Source: Brevundimonas bullata (GTDB lineage Bacteria; Pseudomonadota; Alphaproteobacteria; Caulobacterales; Caulobacteraceae). Taken from it: a DNA stretch of 64,000 nt. The translations under genes were made by a program, and so were the position numbers. The notes below the pieces were generated by a model. It saw only the letters and a list, made by a program, of their open reading frames with translations, had not been told where the DNA came from and did not search any database. This document shows positions 28,271-37,302 of this stretch, piece after piece. The stretch lies in contig NZ_JACHLM010000004.1 in the NCBI RefSeq assembly GCF_014207965.1, forward strand, positions 281,398 through 345,397, given 5' to 3'. Each line of letters starts with the position of its first letter. Position 1 is the stretch's first letter.

Positions 28271-28663
28271 ATGCGCCGCCTGATCCTCATCACCTTGATG
28301 CTCGCCGCCGCGCCTCTGGCCGCGAACGCCCAGACCTGGCCCGGCTGGCCGGGTCCTCCGCCGGCCGGATACGATCCCGGCTCGGCCATCGCCGATCAAC
28401 ACCGCTATGAGATGGACCGCCTGCGCAATCAGGCCGCCGAGCGCGAGGCCTTGGCCCAGCAGCAGCGGCTGCAGACGCGGCTGACCCTCCAGCGCCTGGA
28501 GGCCGCGCGCCAGCCCGCCCTGCCCTCGCCGCCGCCGACCGCCTACGTCCCGCGCACGCTCGAACAGGAACGGGAGGCTCGCGAGGCCCAGGCCGCCCGA
28601 CGCGAGGAAATGACGCGCGGCGTCACCGAGATCGACGCCTGGCTGGACCGCCGTCCGAACTGA
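28271..28663 (+). CDS. Small exported protein of unknown function
   Basis: A 130-residue protein with a classic signal peptide (MRRLILITLMLAAAPLAANA, cleavage before QTW). The mature protein has a Pro/Gly-rich start (WPGWPGPPPAGYDPG), then a charged coiled coil (about residues 50-85, rich in Arg/Gln/Glu), a Pro linker and another short coil. There is no recognised domain. It lies 43 bases after erpA on the same strand and could be co-transcribed. Confidence 0.65.
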   Translation: MRRLILITLMLAAAPLAANAQTWPGWPGPPPAGYDPGSAIADQHRYEMDRLRNQAAEREALAQQQRLQTRLTLQRLEAARQPALPSPPPTAYVPRTLEQEREAREAQAARREEMTRGVTEIDAWLDRRPN

Positions 28664-28745
28664 CCGCCCTTTACAATTGCATCCCTTCCCTGCCCGCCGC
28701 GTTTGGGCCTAGCTTCGGGCGAGATTTCAGGGTGGAGACGACATC

Positions 28746-29597
28746 ATGCGTTGGCAGGGCGGACGGCGCGGCGGCGGCATCGAAGACCGACGCGGCATGG
28801 GCGGTGGCGCCGTGGCGGGCGGCGGCATCGGGGTTCTGGTGCTGGCGGCCATCGGCTACTTCGTCTTCGGCATCGACCCCAACACGACCCAGCAGGTCGC
28901 CAGCCAGTTCGGCGGCGCCAGCCAGTCCGAGCAGGCCGGCAAGATGGGCTCGCCCGAGGATCAGGCCGGACAGTTCGTCGAGGTCATCGGCTCCAACATC
29001 AACGACGTGTGGAAGACCAAGCTGCGCGGCTATACCCCGCCAACCACCGTTCTTTATGAGCAAGGCACCCAGACCGGCTGCGGTTTCGGCCAGTCGGCCA
29101 TGGGTCCCTTCTACTGCCCCGCCGATCAGAAGGTTTACCTGGACCTGGGCTTCTGGCGCGAAATGGAGACCAAGCTGGGGGCTTCCGGCGCCGACTTCGC
29201 CAAGGCCTATGTCATCGCCCACGAATTCGGCCACCACGTCCAGACCCTGACAGGCGCCAGCGAGCAGGTGCAGCGCGCCCAGCAGGCCGCGCGCTCACAG
29301 GCCGAGGGCAATAAGTATTCCGTCGCTCTGGAACTTCAGGCCGACTGCTACGCTGGCGTCTGGGCCCGAAACGCCGCCGCCGTCTCAGGCGGTCAGGTGG
29401 CGCTTGAGCCGGGCGATCTGGAAGAGGGCATGAAGACCGCCCAAGCCATCGGCGACGACACCCTGCAACGCCGCGGCGGCGGCCGCGTCTCGCCCGAAAG
29501 CTTCACTCACGGCTCGGCGGCGCAACGGGTCGAATGGCTGCAACGCGGCTATCAGACCGGCGATCCGGCCGCCTGCGACACGTTCAAGGGGCTGTGA
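28746..29597 (+). CDS. ypfJ: Neutral zinc metallopeptidase, YpfJ family
   Basis: A 283-residue membrane-anchored zinc peptidase-like protein. A Gly/Arg-rich head is followed by one helix (GIGVLVLAAIGYFVFGI). The zinc motif is VIAHEFGHHVQTLTG (HExxH, about residue 160), and ELQADCYAGVW supplies the third ligand region. Family members (PF04228) are conserved but physiologically obscure. The 3' end overlaps the convergent DUF418 gene by 14 bases. Confidence 0.92.
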   Translation: MRWQGGRRGGGIEDRRGMGGGAVAGGGIGVLVLAAIGYFVFGIDPNTTQQVASQFGGASQSEQAGKMGSPEDQAGQFVEVIGSNINDVWKTKLRGYTPPTTVLYEQGTQTGCGFGQSAMGPFYCPADQKVYLDLGFWREMETKLGASGADFAKAYVIAHEFGHHVQTLTGASEQVQRAQQAARSQAEGNKYSVALELQADCYAGVWARNAAAVSGGQVALEPGDLEEGMKTAQAIGDDTLQRRGGGRVSPESFTHGSAAQRVEWLQRGYQTGDPAACDTFKGL

Positions 29598-30894
29598 CGG
29601 CGCGGGCGCGACGGATCGGCGGAAGCTGGCCATAGGCGACCAGCCGCAGCCCCCACTCCATCGGCCCAAAGGCGAAGACGCGTAGCCACAAGAGGCTGCC
29701 GACGGCCAGCACCACCCAGATGACGGCGGCGATGCCCCACAGGGTCCACCAGTCAAAACGACCCCAGAGATGCAGGCCGTAGAAGAGCAGCGACGTGATC
29801 GCCGACTGGGCCAGATAGTTGCTCAGCGCCATCCGGCCCATGGCCTGGAGCCCCGCGCCGATGACGCCAAACGCATTCCACTTCCACAGGCTGAGGATCA
29901 GCCCCACGTGGCCCAGGGTGACGCCCAGTCGCCCCAGCTCATAGGTAGCGCGCGTCAGCCATAACTCGGGCGAAAAGTCATGCCGCCACAGCGACGCCGC
30001 CTGGACGCCGTTGATCGTCAGGCCGACAGCATAGCCCAGCAGGGCCATCAGAAGGTAGAACTGCAAGGGCCTCGCGCCGCTCAGCACGCCCAGCTTGAAC
30101 AGGGCCATGCCCAGCAGCATGAAGGCCACGCACTCCATCACCAGGATGATGGTGTAGCTGGACGCGGCGTACTCGACCCAGGTGTGGACACTCCACTTCA
30201 GCAGGCTGACCGGACCGCCGGTGCGCAGCTCGACCTGCTCGGCGCGGGCTTCGCGCGTCGGCTGGCGCGCCCTGACCGCCGCCTGATAGGCGTCCAGAGA
30301 CTCGCGCTGCCTGGGGTTCAGACGTTCAATGGGCAGTTGGCTTTCGGCCACGGCCCGGCCTTCGCGCGCCTCGACGGCCCGCTTGTAAGCGCTCGCGCCC
30401 TGGACTCCGGTCAACACGACGATCAGCAGCACCGAGGTCAGGATCAGGGTGCGTGGCCTCGCCGCCCGGAAGGCGAACAGGAAGAAGCCCGCCAGGCCAT
30501 AGACATAAAGAATGTCTCCTGGAAACAGCAGGATGGTGACATTGCCGACACCCAGAACCAGCAGGGCCATACAGCGCCGGAAATAGACGTCAGCCGCCTC
30601 GATCGTGCCCTTGCCGTCGCCGCCGCGCAGAGTGATCAGCAACATTCCGGCCCCGAACAGCAGGGTGAACAGCCCGCGCATCGAGCCTTGCAGGAAGACA
30701 TGCTGAACCAGCCAGGCCCGCCAGTCCGGGTTCTCCAGACTGGGCGCCGTCTGCGGCACATAGGCCTCCCAGATGCCGCCCATGGAGATGATGTTGACCA
30801 GCAAGATACCGCACAGGGCGAAGCCCCTCAGCAGGTCCAGACTCTCCAGCCTTGAGGGCGAGGCGACGGGCGCGCTCACAATTGCATCGGTCAT
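29584..30894 (-). CDS. DUF418 multi-spanning membrane protein
   Basis: A 436-residue polytopic membrane protein. The N-terminal SLDLLRGFALCGILLVNI matches the opening of DUF418/YeiB-like proteins, and the C-terminal half carries the DUF418 region with RMALSNYLAQSAITSLLFYG. About 10 helices are visible, with a charged, Arg-rich periplasmic or cytoplasmic loop around residues 175-230. Function unknown; often listed near transporters. The start at 30894 is chosen over 30948 from homology. Confidence 0.85.
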   Translation of the reverse strand: MTDAIVSAPVASPSRLESLDLLRGFALCGILLVNIISMGGIWEAYVPQTAPSLENPDWRAWLVQHVFLQGSMRGLFTLLFGAGMLLITLRGGDGKGTIEAADVYFRRCMALLVLGVGNVTILLFPGDILYVYGLAGFFLFAFRAARPRTLILTSVLLIVVLTGVQGASAYKRAVEAREGRAVAESQLPIERLNPRQRESLDAYQAAVRARQPTREARAEQVELRTGGPVSLLKWSVHTWVEYAASSYTIILVMECVAFMLLGMALFKLGVLSGARPLQFYLLMALLGYAVGLTINGVQAASLWRHDFSPELWLTRATYELGRLGVTLGHVGLILSLWKWNAFGVIGAGLQAMGRMALSNYLAQSAITSLLFYGLHLWGRFDWWTLWGIAAVIWVVLAVGSLLWLRVFAFGPMEWGLRLVAYGQLPPIRRARAVTAP

Positions 30895-30958
30895 GGGCGC
30901 ACGCGTTACCGCCGTTCCCCCCTGTAGCAAAGATCGATATTGTAACAAAACCTGGCCG

Positions 30959-31915
30959 TCAGCCGACAGTCAGATCCATCATCGGCGAAACGTGCAGCTG
31001 GCCCCGCCCCAGGGCGACCACCACCTCGCGATCCTCGAAAGCGGCCACGCCCAGCAGGGCGTCGGGATAGTTTGGCAGGGGCGAATCCGCGAACACTGGC
31101 GTCTCCACCCCGCGCCACAGGTCGTCGCCGAAGGTGACCGTGCGCGCCTTGATCACCCGCGCCTTCGCCATGCCGCCCAGAACAATGCTGGCCCCCGCCG
31201 TTTCAGGTCGTCCGTCCAGCAGGCCGGCCGCGTCGGCCGCGCCCTGGCTCAGGGCGATAAGGGACGAAAACCCGGTGTCGATCACGGCCCGCATCACCGC
31301 CCCCTCGACCGTGACCTCGGCGGTCAGAGCCGTTCCGCTGCGTTTGACCGGCACAGCGCGCATAGCGGGCGAGACCACATGGCCGTCCGGATCGGCAAAC
31401 CGCGCCCTGCGACGTTTCATATCAAGATCGAGCACCGCCTCGCCCAACAGGTCCTGTCCCAGCACCAGCGGCGTGCCCAGGCCCGCCGCATCCGCCAGCG
31501 GCCCCAGGTCGAGGATGGCCGCGCGCAGACCTGACACTGTCAGCGTGCCGACCGCCATGTCCAGCGTCACCCCGCGCCCGACCTGCGGCTGCCCTCCGAC
31601 GCCGTAAGCCACCAGAGGCATGTCGAAGAAGGTCGTCAGGCCCAGGGCCTCGACCAGGGCGCGGTCGATCACCGAATACTGGGCGCCGCTGTCGATCAGG
31701 GCCGTCACCTCGCGCCCGGCGATCCGCACCCGCACGGTCGGCGTGGCGGCGTCCGCGACGACGAAGGGCGACCACCCGCTGGTCCCGCCGTCGGGAAACC
31801 GCAGCGTCGGCCGACGCCAGATCACATGGTCCTTGAGCCACAGGCCGCCGCCGACAGCGGCCGCGGCGGCGCCCACGCGGATCATGAAGGAACGGCGTCT
31901 CATCGCCCCTGACAT
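30959..31915 (-). CDS. Exported retropepsin-like aspartic protease (two Asp motifs)
   Basis: A protein of about 318 residues. The head MRRRSFMIRVGAAAAAVGGG looks like a Tat signal (twin Arg then S-F-M) and suggests export in folded form. Two half-sites of aspartyl proteases follow: VTALIDSGAQYSVID (DSG, about residue 65) and RAVIDTGFSSLIAL (DTG, about residue 200). This is the gag-pol-like aspartyl protease arrangement duplicated in one chain, so a monomer could form a complete active site. The start is uncertain (31915 or 31903). Confidence 0.75.
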   Translation of the reverse strand: MSGAMRRRSFMIRVGAAAAAVGGGLWLKDHVIWRRPTLRFPDGGTSGWSPFVVADAATPTVRVRIAGREVTALIDSGAQYSVIDRALVEALGLTTFFDMPLVAYGVGGQPQVGRGVTLDMAVGTLTVSGLRAAILDLGPLADAAGLGTPLVLGQDLLGEAVLDLDMKRRRARFADPDGHVVSPAMRAVPVKRSGTALTAEVTVEGAVMRAVIDTGFSSLIALSQGAADAAGLLDGRPETAGASIVLGGMAKARVIKARTVTFGDDLWRGVETPVFADSPLPNYPDALLGVAAFEDREVVVALGRGQLHVSPMMDLTVG

Positions 31916-32057
31916 GGACCGGACGACGGCGAGACGCCAGCCCCGACGACGCCGCACGCCCCTGATCGCCATCTTGTTGCGCAAAATCGCGAAAACCCCT
32001 TCGCAAGCGCAAAATAATCATGACGAAGGGCCAAGCTACGGATAGAAACGACCCGTC

Positions 32058-33446
32058 ATGAGCACCTCCCCCGACCGCTACCTTTCGACGCGCGGCGACG
32101 CCGCCCCGACCAATTTTGCTGACGCCCTGCTGCGCGGCATCGCCCCCGACGGCGGCCTCTATATGCCCCAGGCCTGGCCCGCCCTGCCCGTCGATGCGAC
32201 GCGGCCGGCGCGGACCTATGCCGAGATGGCCAGGGAGGCGATTTCGCCCTTCATCGGCGACGCCCTGCCTGTCGGGGCGCTCGACCGGGCGCTGGAGCGC
32301 CTGACCCAGGGTTTTGATCATCCGGCGGTGACGCCCCTGGTCGAGCTGGAGCCGGGCCTGTTCGTGCTGGAGCTGTTCCACGGCCCGACCGCCGCCTTCA
32401 AGGATCTGGCGATGCAACTGGTCGCCGCCCTGTCGGACGAGGCCCTGGCCGCGACGGGCCAGAAGCTGACCCTGCTGACCGCCACCAGCGGCGATACCGG
32501 CGCCGCCGCCGTGCGCGCCTTCGCGGGCGCCGAGCGCATCAATCTGGTGGTGCTGCACCCGCTGGACCGCGTCTCGCCGGTTCAGCGCAAGCAGATGACG
32601 ACGGTGCAGGCGGACAATGTCCTGAACCTGGCCGTGCGCGGCGACTTCGACGACTGCCAGCGTCTGGTGAAGGGCCTTCTGGCCGAGGAATCCCTGCGCG
32701 ACGGCCGTCGCCTGTCATCGGTCAACTCGATCAACTGGGGCCGACTGGCGGGACAGATTCCCTACTATATCTCGGCCACGGCCCAGCTGGGTCAGGCGGC
32801 GACCTTCGTCGTCCCGACCGGCAATTTCGGCGACGCCTTCGCCGGCATCGCGGCCAGGAAGATGGGCCTGCCGGTCAAGGGCTTCGTCGCCGCCGTCAAC
32901 CAGAACGACGCCCTGGCCCGCGCCATCAACGAGGGCGTCTACGCCCGCCGTCCCGCCGTCGAAAGCGGCAGCGTGTCGATGGATGTGCAGGCCCCGTCCA
33001 ACTTCGAACGTCTGGTCTATGAGGCCTCTGGCCGGGACGCCGAGGCTGTCCGCGCCGTGTTCGAAACCTTCGCCCGCGACGGCTCGGTCACCCTGTCGTC
33101 GGACCTGCTGGCCGCGCTGAAAGCGGAAGTCTCCGCCGTCTCCATCGACGAGGCCGCGACCCAGGCCGAGATCGCTCACGCCCACGCCGCCTGGGGCCGC
33201 GTCGTCTGTCCGCACACGGCCGTCGCCCTGGCCGCTGCGCGCCGTCTGGACCGCGCCAACGGCCCCGTCGTCGCGCTGTCGACGGCCCACCCGTCCAAGT
33301 TCGGCGCCTTTGTCTCGGACGTGCTGGGCTTTGAGCCGGAACCCGCCCCCGTCATCCGCGCCCTGGGCGACCAGCCCGAGCGCCTGACCATCATCGACAA
33401 CACGGCCGAGGCCGCGCTGGCGGCGGTGAAGGGCTTCGCGGCGTAA
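32058..33446 (+). CDS. thrC: Threonine synthase
   Basis: A 462-residue PLP enzyme converting O-phosphohomoserine to threonine. The N-terminal RYLSTRGDAAPTNFADALLRG is characteristic of the long (class II) ThrC. The PLP lysine is in HGPTAAFKDLAMQL (about residue 115), and the phosphate loop is TSGDTGAAAV. The other threonine genes (thrB, hom) lie 1-3 kb downstream on the opposite strand, beyond a cytochrome b561 gene. Confidence 0.96.
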   Translation: MSTSPDRYLSTRGDAAPTNFADALLRGIAPDGGLYMPQAWPALPVDATRPARTYAEMAREAISPFIGDALPVGALDRALERLTQGFDHPAVTPLVELEPGLFVLELFHGPTAAFKDLAMQLVAALSDEALAATGQKLTLLTATSGDTGAAAVRAFAGAERINLVVLHPLDRVSPVQRKQMTTVQADNVLNLAVRGDFDDCQRLVKGLLAEESLRDGRRLSSVNSINWGRLAGQIPYYISATAQLGQAATFVVPTGNFGDAFAGIAARKMGLPVKGFVAAVNQNDALARAINEGVYARRPAVESGSVSMDVQAPSNFERLVYEASGRDAEAVRAVFETFARDGSVTLSSDLLAALKAEVSAVSIDEAATQAEIAHAHAAWGRVVCPHTAVALAAARRLDRANGPVVALSTAHPSKFGAFVSDVLGFEPEPAPVIRALGDQPERLTIIDNTAEAALAAVKGFAA

Positions 33447-33518
33447 GGCTTCAGCCCGCCCGACGGGGATAGGGCGCAGGCATAGGCAGAGAGGGCGATC
33501 CGAGCGCCGAGGCCCTCC

Positions 33519-34049
33519 TTAGGCGCGGCCCAGCATACGCTTAAGCGTGCCGTCACGAAGCACGTAGTGGTGGAACAGGGCTGCGCCAGCGTGCAGACCC
33601 ACGAGCCAATAGCCGACCACCCCGATCGTCTCGTGCACGTCCTTGACCTGATCCGCCAGGGCCTCGTCGGGCGCCGTCAGGGCGGGAAGCGACAGACCAA
33701 AGAAGGGGATCGGCTTTCCGCCTGCGCTGAGCGTCAGCCAGCCCAGGAGCGGCATGGCGATCATGAAGGCGTAAAGCGCCACGTGCATGGCCGCTGCGAA
33801 CCAGTCGTTCCAGCTTCGCGGCGTCGAGGGGCGAGACGTCAAGAAGCGAGCCAGTAGACGCGCCCAGACCAACAGGAAGACGGTCAGGCCGAGCATGAAA
33901 TGCCAAGCCTTGAGCGCCTCGCGCGGGTCGCTGCCACGCGGATAGATTTCTCGCAGCAGGATGCAGCCATAGACGGCGACCAGCAGGACGAGCATCAGCC
34001 AGTGAAGGCCGATGGAGACACGGCTGTAGGCGGGCTTCGTCTGTGGCAT
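33519..34049 (-). CDS. Cytochrome b561-type membrane protein
   Basis: A 176-residue four-helix cytochrome b. Candidate haem-ligand His residues are in SIGLHWLMLVL, LKAWHFMLGL, DVHETIGVVGYWLVGLHAG and FHHYVLRDG. It would pass electrons between quinol and a periplasmic acceptor such as superoxide (CybB-like). The start at 34049 (MPQTKPAYSRVS) is chosen over 34166. It separates thrC from thrB. Confidence 0.9.
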   Translation of the reverse strand: MPQTKPAYSRVSIGLHWLMLVLLVAVYGCILLREIYPRGSDPREALKAWHFMLGLTVFLLVWARLLARFLTSRPSTPRSWNDWFAAAMHVALYAFMIAMPLLGWLTLSAGGKPIPFFGLSLPALTAPDEALADQVKDVHETIGVVGYWLVGLHAGAALFHHYVLRDGTLKRMLGRA

Positions 34050-34173
34050 GTGACGGCTGTTTCGCTGGCGGCGCGAGGCAGGCTCGGACCGGGTTTCAAG
34101 AACGGAGTGAGTTCTTCTAACGCGAGTCCATGACGCTTGCGCAAGCGCCGCGAACTCGCGCCCCACAGCTCCC

Positions 34174-35136
34174 TCAGACCGTCTCCGCCGCCTTCCAGTA
34201 GTCCAGCCGGCGGAAGAAGGGAGCCGGGTCCTTGGGCGTAACCAGGTTGGCGGGGTCGTGGAAGATGCGGTCGTGCAGGCGGGTCAGGGTGAAGCGCACC
34301 GCCGCCGCAGCCCCCAGTCCGGGAAGGGCTTCGGCCTCGGCGGGCGTCAGGGGGCGCACGGACTCATAACCCTTCTGGAAAGCGCGCAGGGCCGACTGCA
34401 TGGGCCGGCCTTCGGCGTCGAAGCCCCAGGCGCTGAGCGCGATGGCCAGGTCATAGGCCAGGACGTCGGTGCAGCCGAAGTAGAAGTCGATCACCCCGCC
34501 GATGTCGCTCTTGCCGTGCTCGTTGGTGGCGAACAGGACGTTGTCGGGGAAGTAGTCGGCGTGGATCGGCCCGCGCGGCAGGGCCGGGTCGCTCCACGGC
34601 TCGGCCAGACGCGGCAGCAGGGCCTTGATCTGATCCAGCATCTTGCGGTCGACACCTTTCGCGGGCCCGTCGCAGCGCGCGGCCAGCGCCGACCAGGCCT
34701 CGGGTCCGACCGGGTTCTGGCGCTCGACGGCATAGTCGGCGGCGTCCAGGTGCAGCAGGGCCAGCACCTGTCCGGCGCGATACTGTTCCTTGTCGGACGG
34801 CTGGCGCTTCCAGGCGCCGGGCGCCCAGTTGAGGATGGCGGCGGCGCGGCCATTCAGACGGCCGATGATCTCGCCCTGGCGATCGGCGACGGGCGACGGC
34901 GTCGGGAACCCGCGCGCCGCCAGATGCCGGGTCAGGCCGAGGCAGAAGGGCAGCGAGGCCGCGTCCGTCCGCCCTTCGAACAGGGTCAGGACATAGGCGC
35001 CCGACGTCGTCTCCAGCCTGTAGTTGGTGTTCTCGACCCCCTCGGCGATCGGCGTCAGCGCGACCAGATCGCCCAGGGGGTAACGCATGAGATAGTCAGC
35101 GGCCTGATCCGGCGTGACGGGCGTGAAGACAGCCAT
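34174..35136 (-). CDS. thrB: Homoserine kinase (ThrB type II, APH fold)
   Basis: A 320-residue kinase of the aminoglycoside-phosphotransferase fold, unrelated to the GHMP-type ThrB of E. coli. The catalytic loop is GPIHADYFPDNVLF and the metal site GGVIDFYFGCTD. The N-terminal GVENTNYRLET is the nucleotide loop. It phosphorylates homoserine for ThrC. It starts 2 bases after the hom stop, so both are probably under the leader attenuator upstream of hom. Confidence 0.94.
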   Translation of the reverse strand: MAVFTPVTPDQAADYLMRYPLGDLVALTPIAEGVENTNYRLETTSGAYVLTLFEGRTDAASLPFCLGLTRHLAARGFPTPSPVADRQGEIIGRLNGRAAAILNWAPGAWKRQPSDKEQYRAGQVLALLHLDAADYAVERQNPVGPEAWSALAARCDGPAKGVDRKMLDQIKALLPRLAEPWSDPALPRGPIHADYFPDNVLFATNEHGKSDIGGVIDFYFGCTDVLAYDLAIALSAWGFDAEGRPMQSALRAFQKGYESVRPLTPAEAEALPGLGAAAAVRFTLTRLHDRIFHDPANLVTPKDPAPFFRRLDYWKAAETV

Positions 35137-35138
35137 GT

Positions 35139-36872
35139 TCAGACCAGCTCCGCCGCCGCGCGACGGGCGCGCACCACGTCGGCCACATCGGCCAGCACGC
35201 TCTCGGTCGTGGCCCAGCGCCCGGCGCCGCGGCCCTTGCACGTCCAGACGCGACCGTCCTGACCATAGACTTTCAAGGCGTTTCTCTCTCCGTTCAACGA
35301 CTGGAAGAGCGCGTCTTTCAGATCGCCGTCAAGCCGCACCGAGGCTTCCAGACGACCACCGCGATCATGACAGGCGCCGATCTGGCGCACCGGGCGGTCG
35401 CCCAGCGGCGTCTCGGCCGACAGCTCGTCGCGCGGCAGGTCGGCCGGGGCGCGGCCGAAGGCCTCGAAGGACAGCAGCTTGACCTTGGCGGCGGCGTCGT
35501 GGCCTTCCAGATCCGAGGACGGGTCCTCCTCGGCGAAGCCCGCCACGCGGGCGTCGGACAGGGCGTCGGCGAAGGCCGCGCCCTCGCCCAGACGTTGCAG
35601 CATGAAGTTGACCGTGCCGTTCAGCACCGCCTCGAACCCGGCGACCGGTCCGGCGGCGCGGGCGGCGCGCAGGGTCTCGATCATCGGCGCGCCGCCGCCG
35701 ACCGAGGCCGACCAGGCGACGCGACAGCCATTGGCGGCGGCCAGGGCCTGCAAGCCCGCCGGATCGCGGGCCACGGCCTGCTTGTTGGCGCTGACCACGT
35801 CGCAGCCGGCCTCCAGGGCGCGACGGATCAGGGCGTGACCAGCCTCGCCTTCGGACATGGCCTCCAGCAGCAGATCCGGCTTCTTGGCCAGCAGGGCCTC
35901 GACGTCGTTGGTGAACAGGTCGGCCGGCGCGGCCACGTCGCGCTTCTTGGCCGGATTGCGGACCAGGACGCCGACCACCTCATAGCGCTTGTCCGGAAGC
36001 AGCCGGTTCAGCAGACCGCCGCCGACAACGCCGCAACCGGCCAGGGCCACGCGCAGCGGTGCCTCGGGTTGAACCGGCCCGGGAGGCGCGCCGCGCTCTC
36101 CGACCACCGTGCCCTCGGCGCGGCCCAGGGCGGCGACCTCGATCTCGACCCCGTGCTGCATGCCCAGATCGATGGCGTCATGCTGGACCAGAGCCCCGCC
36201 CAGCTGGCGCGCCGTCTCCCAGCTGGCGCGGCGATAGCGCAGCGGCGTGCCCGTTTCGCAGGCCGGATCGCGGTCGTAGAGGCCGTCCACATCCTTGACC
36301 AGACGCACCCGGTCGAGCCCCAGCTCGGCGGCAAGAACCACCGCCGTCAGGTCCGATCCGCCGCGTCCCAGCAGGGCCACGCGGCCGTTCGAGCGCACGC
36401 CGCCGAAGCCGGGAACCACCACCACCTCATGCTCGGCCAGGGCCTGTTGCAGGCGCTCGCCCTTCAGGCTGACCGGCCGGGCGTGCTGCGCCGGACCCTC
36501 GACCACGATCCCCAGTTCCCCCACCGACAGACCCACCGCGTCCAGCCCCACCCGGTCGCAGGCGATGGCGACCAAGGCCGCCGCCTTTTCCTCGCCCAGC
36601 ACCACATAGGCCGGCAGAAGTTCGTTCTCGTGATCCAAGCCCAGCGCCCGGGCGTCGGCCAGCAGCCGATCCGTGTGACCCGACAGGGCCGACACCACCG
36701 CCACCACCTTCCGCCCGGCGCGAACGTGGCCGTAGATTTCCGAGGCCACGGCGGGGGCTTCGGCGGCGTTGCGCAGCACGGACGAGCCGAACTTCAGCAC
36801 CACGACTTCGGCGTCGGGAGCCGCCTGAGGTTTCTGTTTGTCGGCGACGAGAGCGAGGGCGGAAGCGGGCAT
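35139..36872 (-). CDS. hom: Aspartate kinase-homoserine dehydrogenase fusion lacking ACT domains
   Basis: A 577-residue two-domain protein. Residues about 22-255 are an aspartate-kinase-type fold: VVVLKFGSSVLRN replaces the usual KFGGTS, and VVPGFGGVRSNGRVALLGRG with GGSDLTAVVLAAELG is well kept. Residues about 270-577 are homoserine dehydrogenase: VALAGCGVVGGGLLNRLL (NADP site), DVVSANKQAV and VLNGTVNFMLQRL. No ACT domain is visible between or after the domains, although these normally bind threonine. AGGA precedes the ATG by 8 bases. It makes homoserine for thrB and for the divergent metX. Confidence 0.9.
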   Translation of the reverse strand: MPASALALVADKQKPQAAPDAEVVVLKFGSSVLRNAAEAPAVASEIYGHVRAGRKVVAVVSALSGHTDRLLADARALGLDHENELLPAYVVLGEEKAAALVAIACDRVGLDAVGLSVGELGIVVEGPAQHARPVSLKGERLQQALAEHEVVVVPGFGGVRSNGRVALLGRGGSDLTAVVLAAELGLDRVRLVKDVDGLYDRDPACETGTPLRYRRASWETARQLGGALVQHDAIDLGMQHGVEIEVAALGRAEGTVVGERGAPPGPVQPEAPLRVALAGCGVVGGGLLNRLLPDKRYEVVGVLVRNPAKKRDVAAPADLFTNDVEALLAKKPDLLLEAMSEGEAGHALIRRALEAGCDVVSANKQAVARDPAGLQALAAANGCRVAWSASVGGGAPMIETLRAARAAGPVAGFEAVLNGTVNFMLQRLGEGAAFADALSDARVAGFAEEDPSSDLEGHDAAAKVKLLSFEAFGRAPADLPRDELSAETPLGDRPVRQIGACHDRGGRLEASVRLDGDLKDALFQSLNGERNALKVYGQDGRVWTCKGRGAGRWATTESVLADVADVVRARRAAAELV

Positions 36873-36927
36873 CGGGGTGATCCTGAAGGCGGGGTCTGGT
36901 GGGGAGGTCGGGGTGGGCTCGGGCCAT

Positions 36928-36956
36928 AAAAAAACCCGCCCGGGGGTCCGGGCGGG
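36928..36956 (-). terminator. Attenuator terminator in the hom-thrB leader
   Basis: On the minus strand CCCGCCCGG (36956-36948) pairs perfectly with CCGGGCGGG (36943-36935) across a four-base loop and is followed by seven T. It lies 38 bases after the stop of a Thr-rich leader peptide and 55 bases before the hom start codon, so it ends transcription before the operon. Confidence 0.88.
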
Positions 36957-36994
36957 GTGATCGGTTTTTGCGTTTCTCGCCTAGGCGGCGCGCA

Positions 36995-37096
36995 TCATCC
37001 GGTCCCCGCCCGCGAGGGCATGGTGGTGGTACCGGTGGTCGTAATCATGGACGCGACGAGGCCCGTCGCCGAAGCGGCGATCTGGGTGGTCATCAT
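36995..37096 (-). CDS. thrL: Threonine-rich leader peptide of the hom-thrB attenuator
   Basis: A 33-codon frame ending in MITTTGTTTMPSRAGTG and a TGA at 36997-36995. The last 17 codons contain seven Thr and one Ile, including TTT-G-TTT; MMTTQI at the start adds more. This is the pattern of ThrL peptides, where scarce charged tRNA-Thr stalls the ribosome. The start is uncertain: 37096, 37093 or 37048 are in frame and none has a clear ribosome site. The RARE-codon-like run falls just before a segment (37012-37004) complementary to the terminator's first arm. Confidence 0.75.
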   Translation of the reverse strand: MMTTQIAASATGLVASMITTTGTTTMPSRAGTG

Positions 37097-37302
37097 GCTG
37101 GCGAGGCGGTCAAGCACAGGCGGCGTCCGGTTGAAAAATCCTGCCTCAAGGTGTTCCAGGACCCCGCACCGCGTCAACCCCTCGAAGAACAAATTTTTCC
37201 CGGACGCGCCACAAAAGCGCAATTTCACCACCTTGCGGTCTCCAATCGCCAAAATGAGGTGAATTATTTCGCTTGACCGGCGCCCTTCGCAACCGCAACG
37301 TA

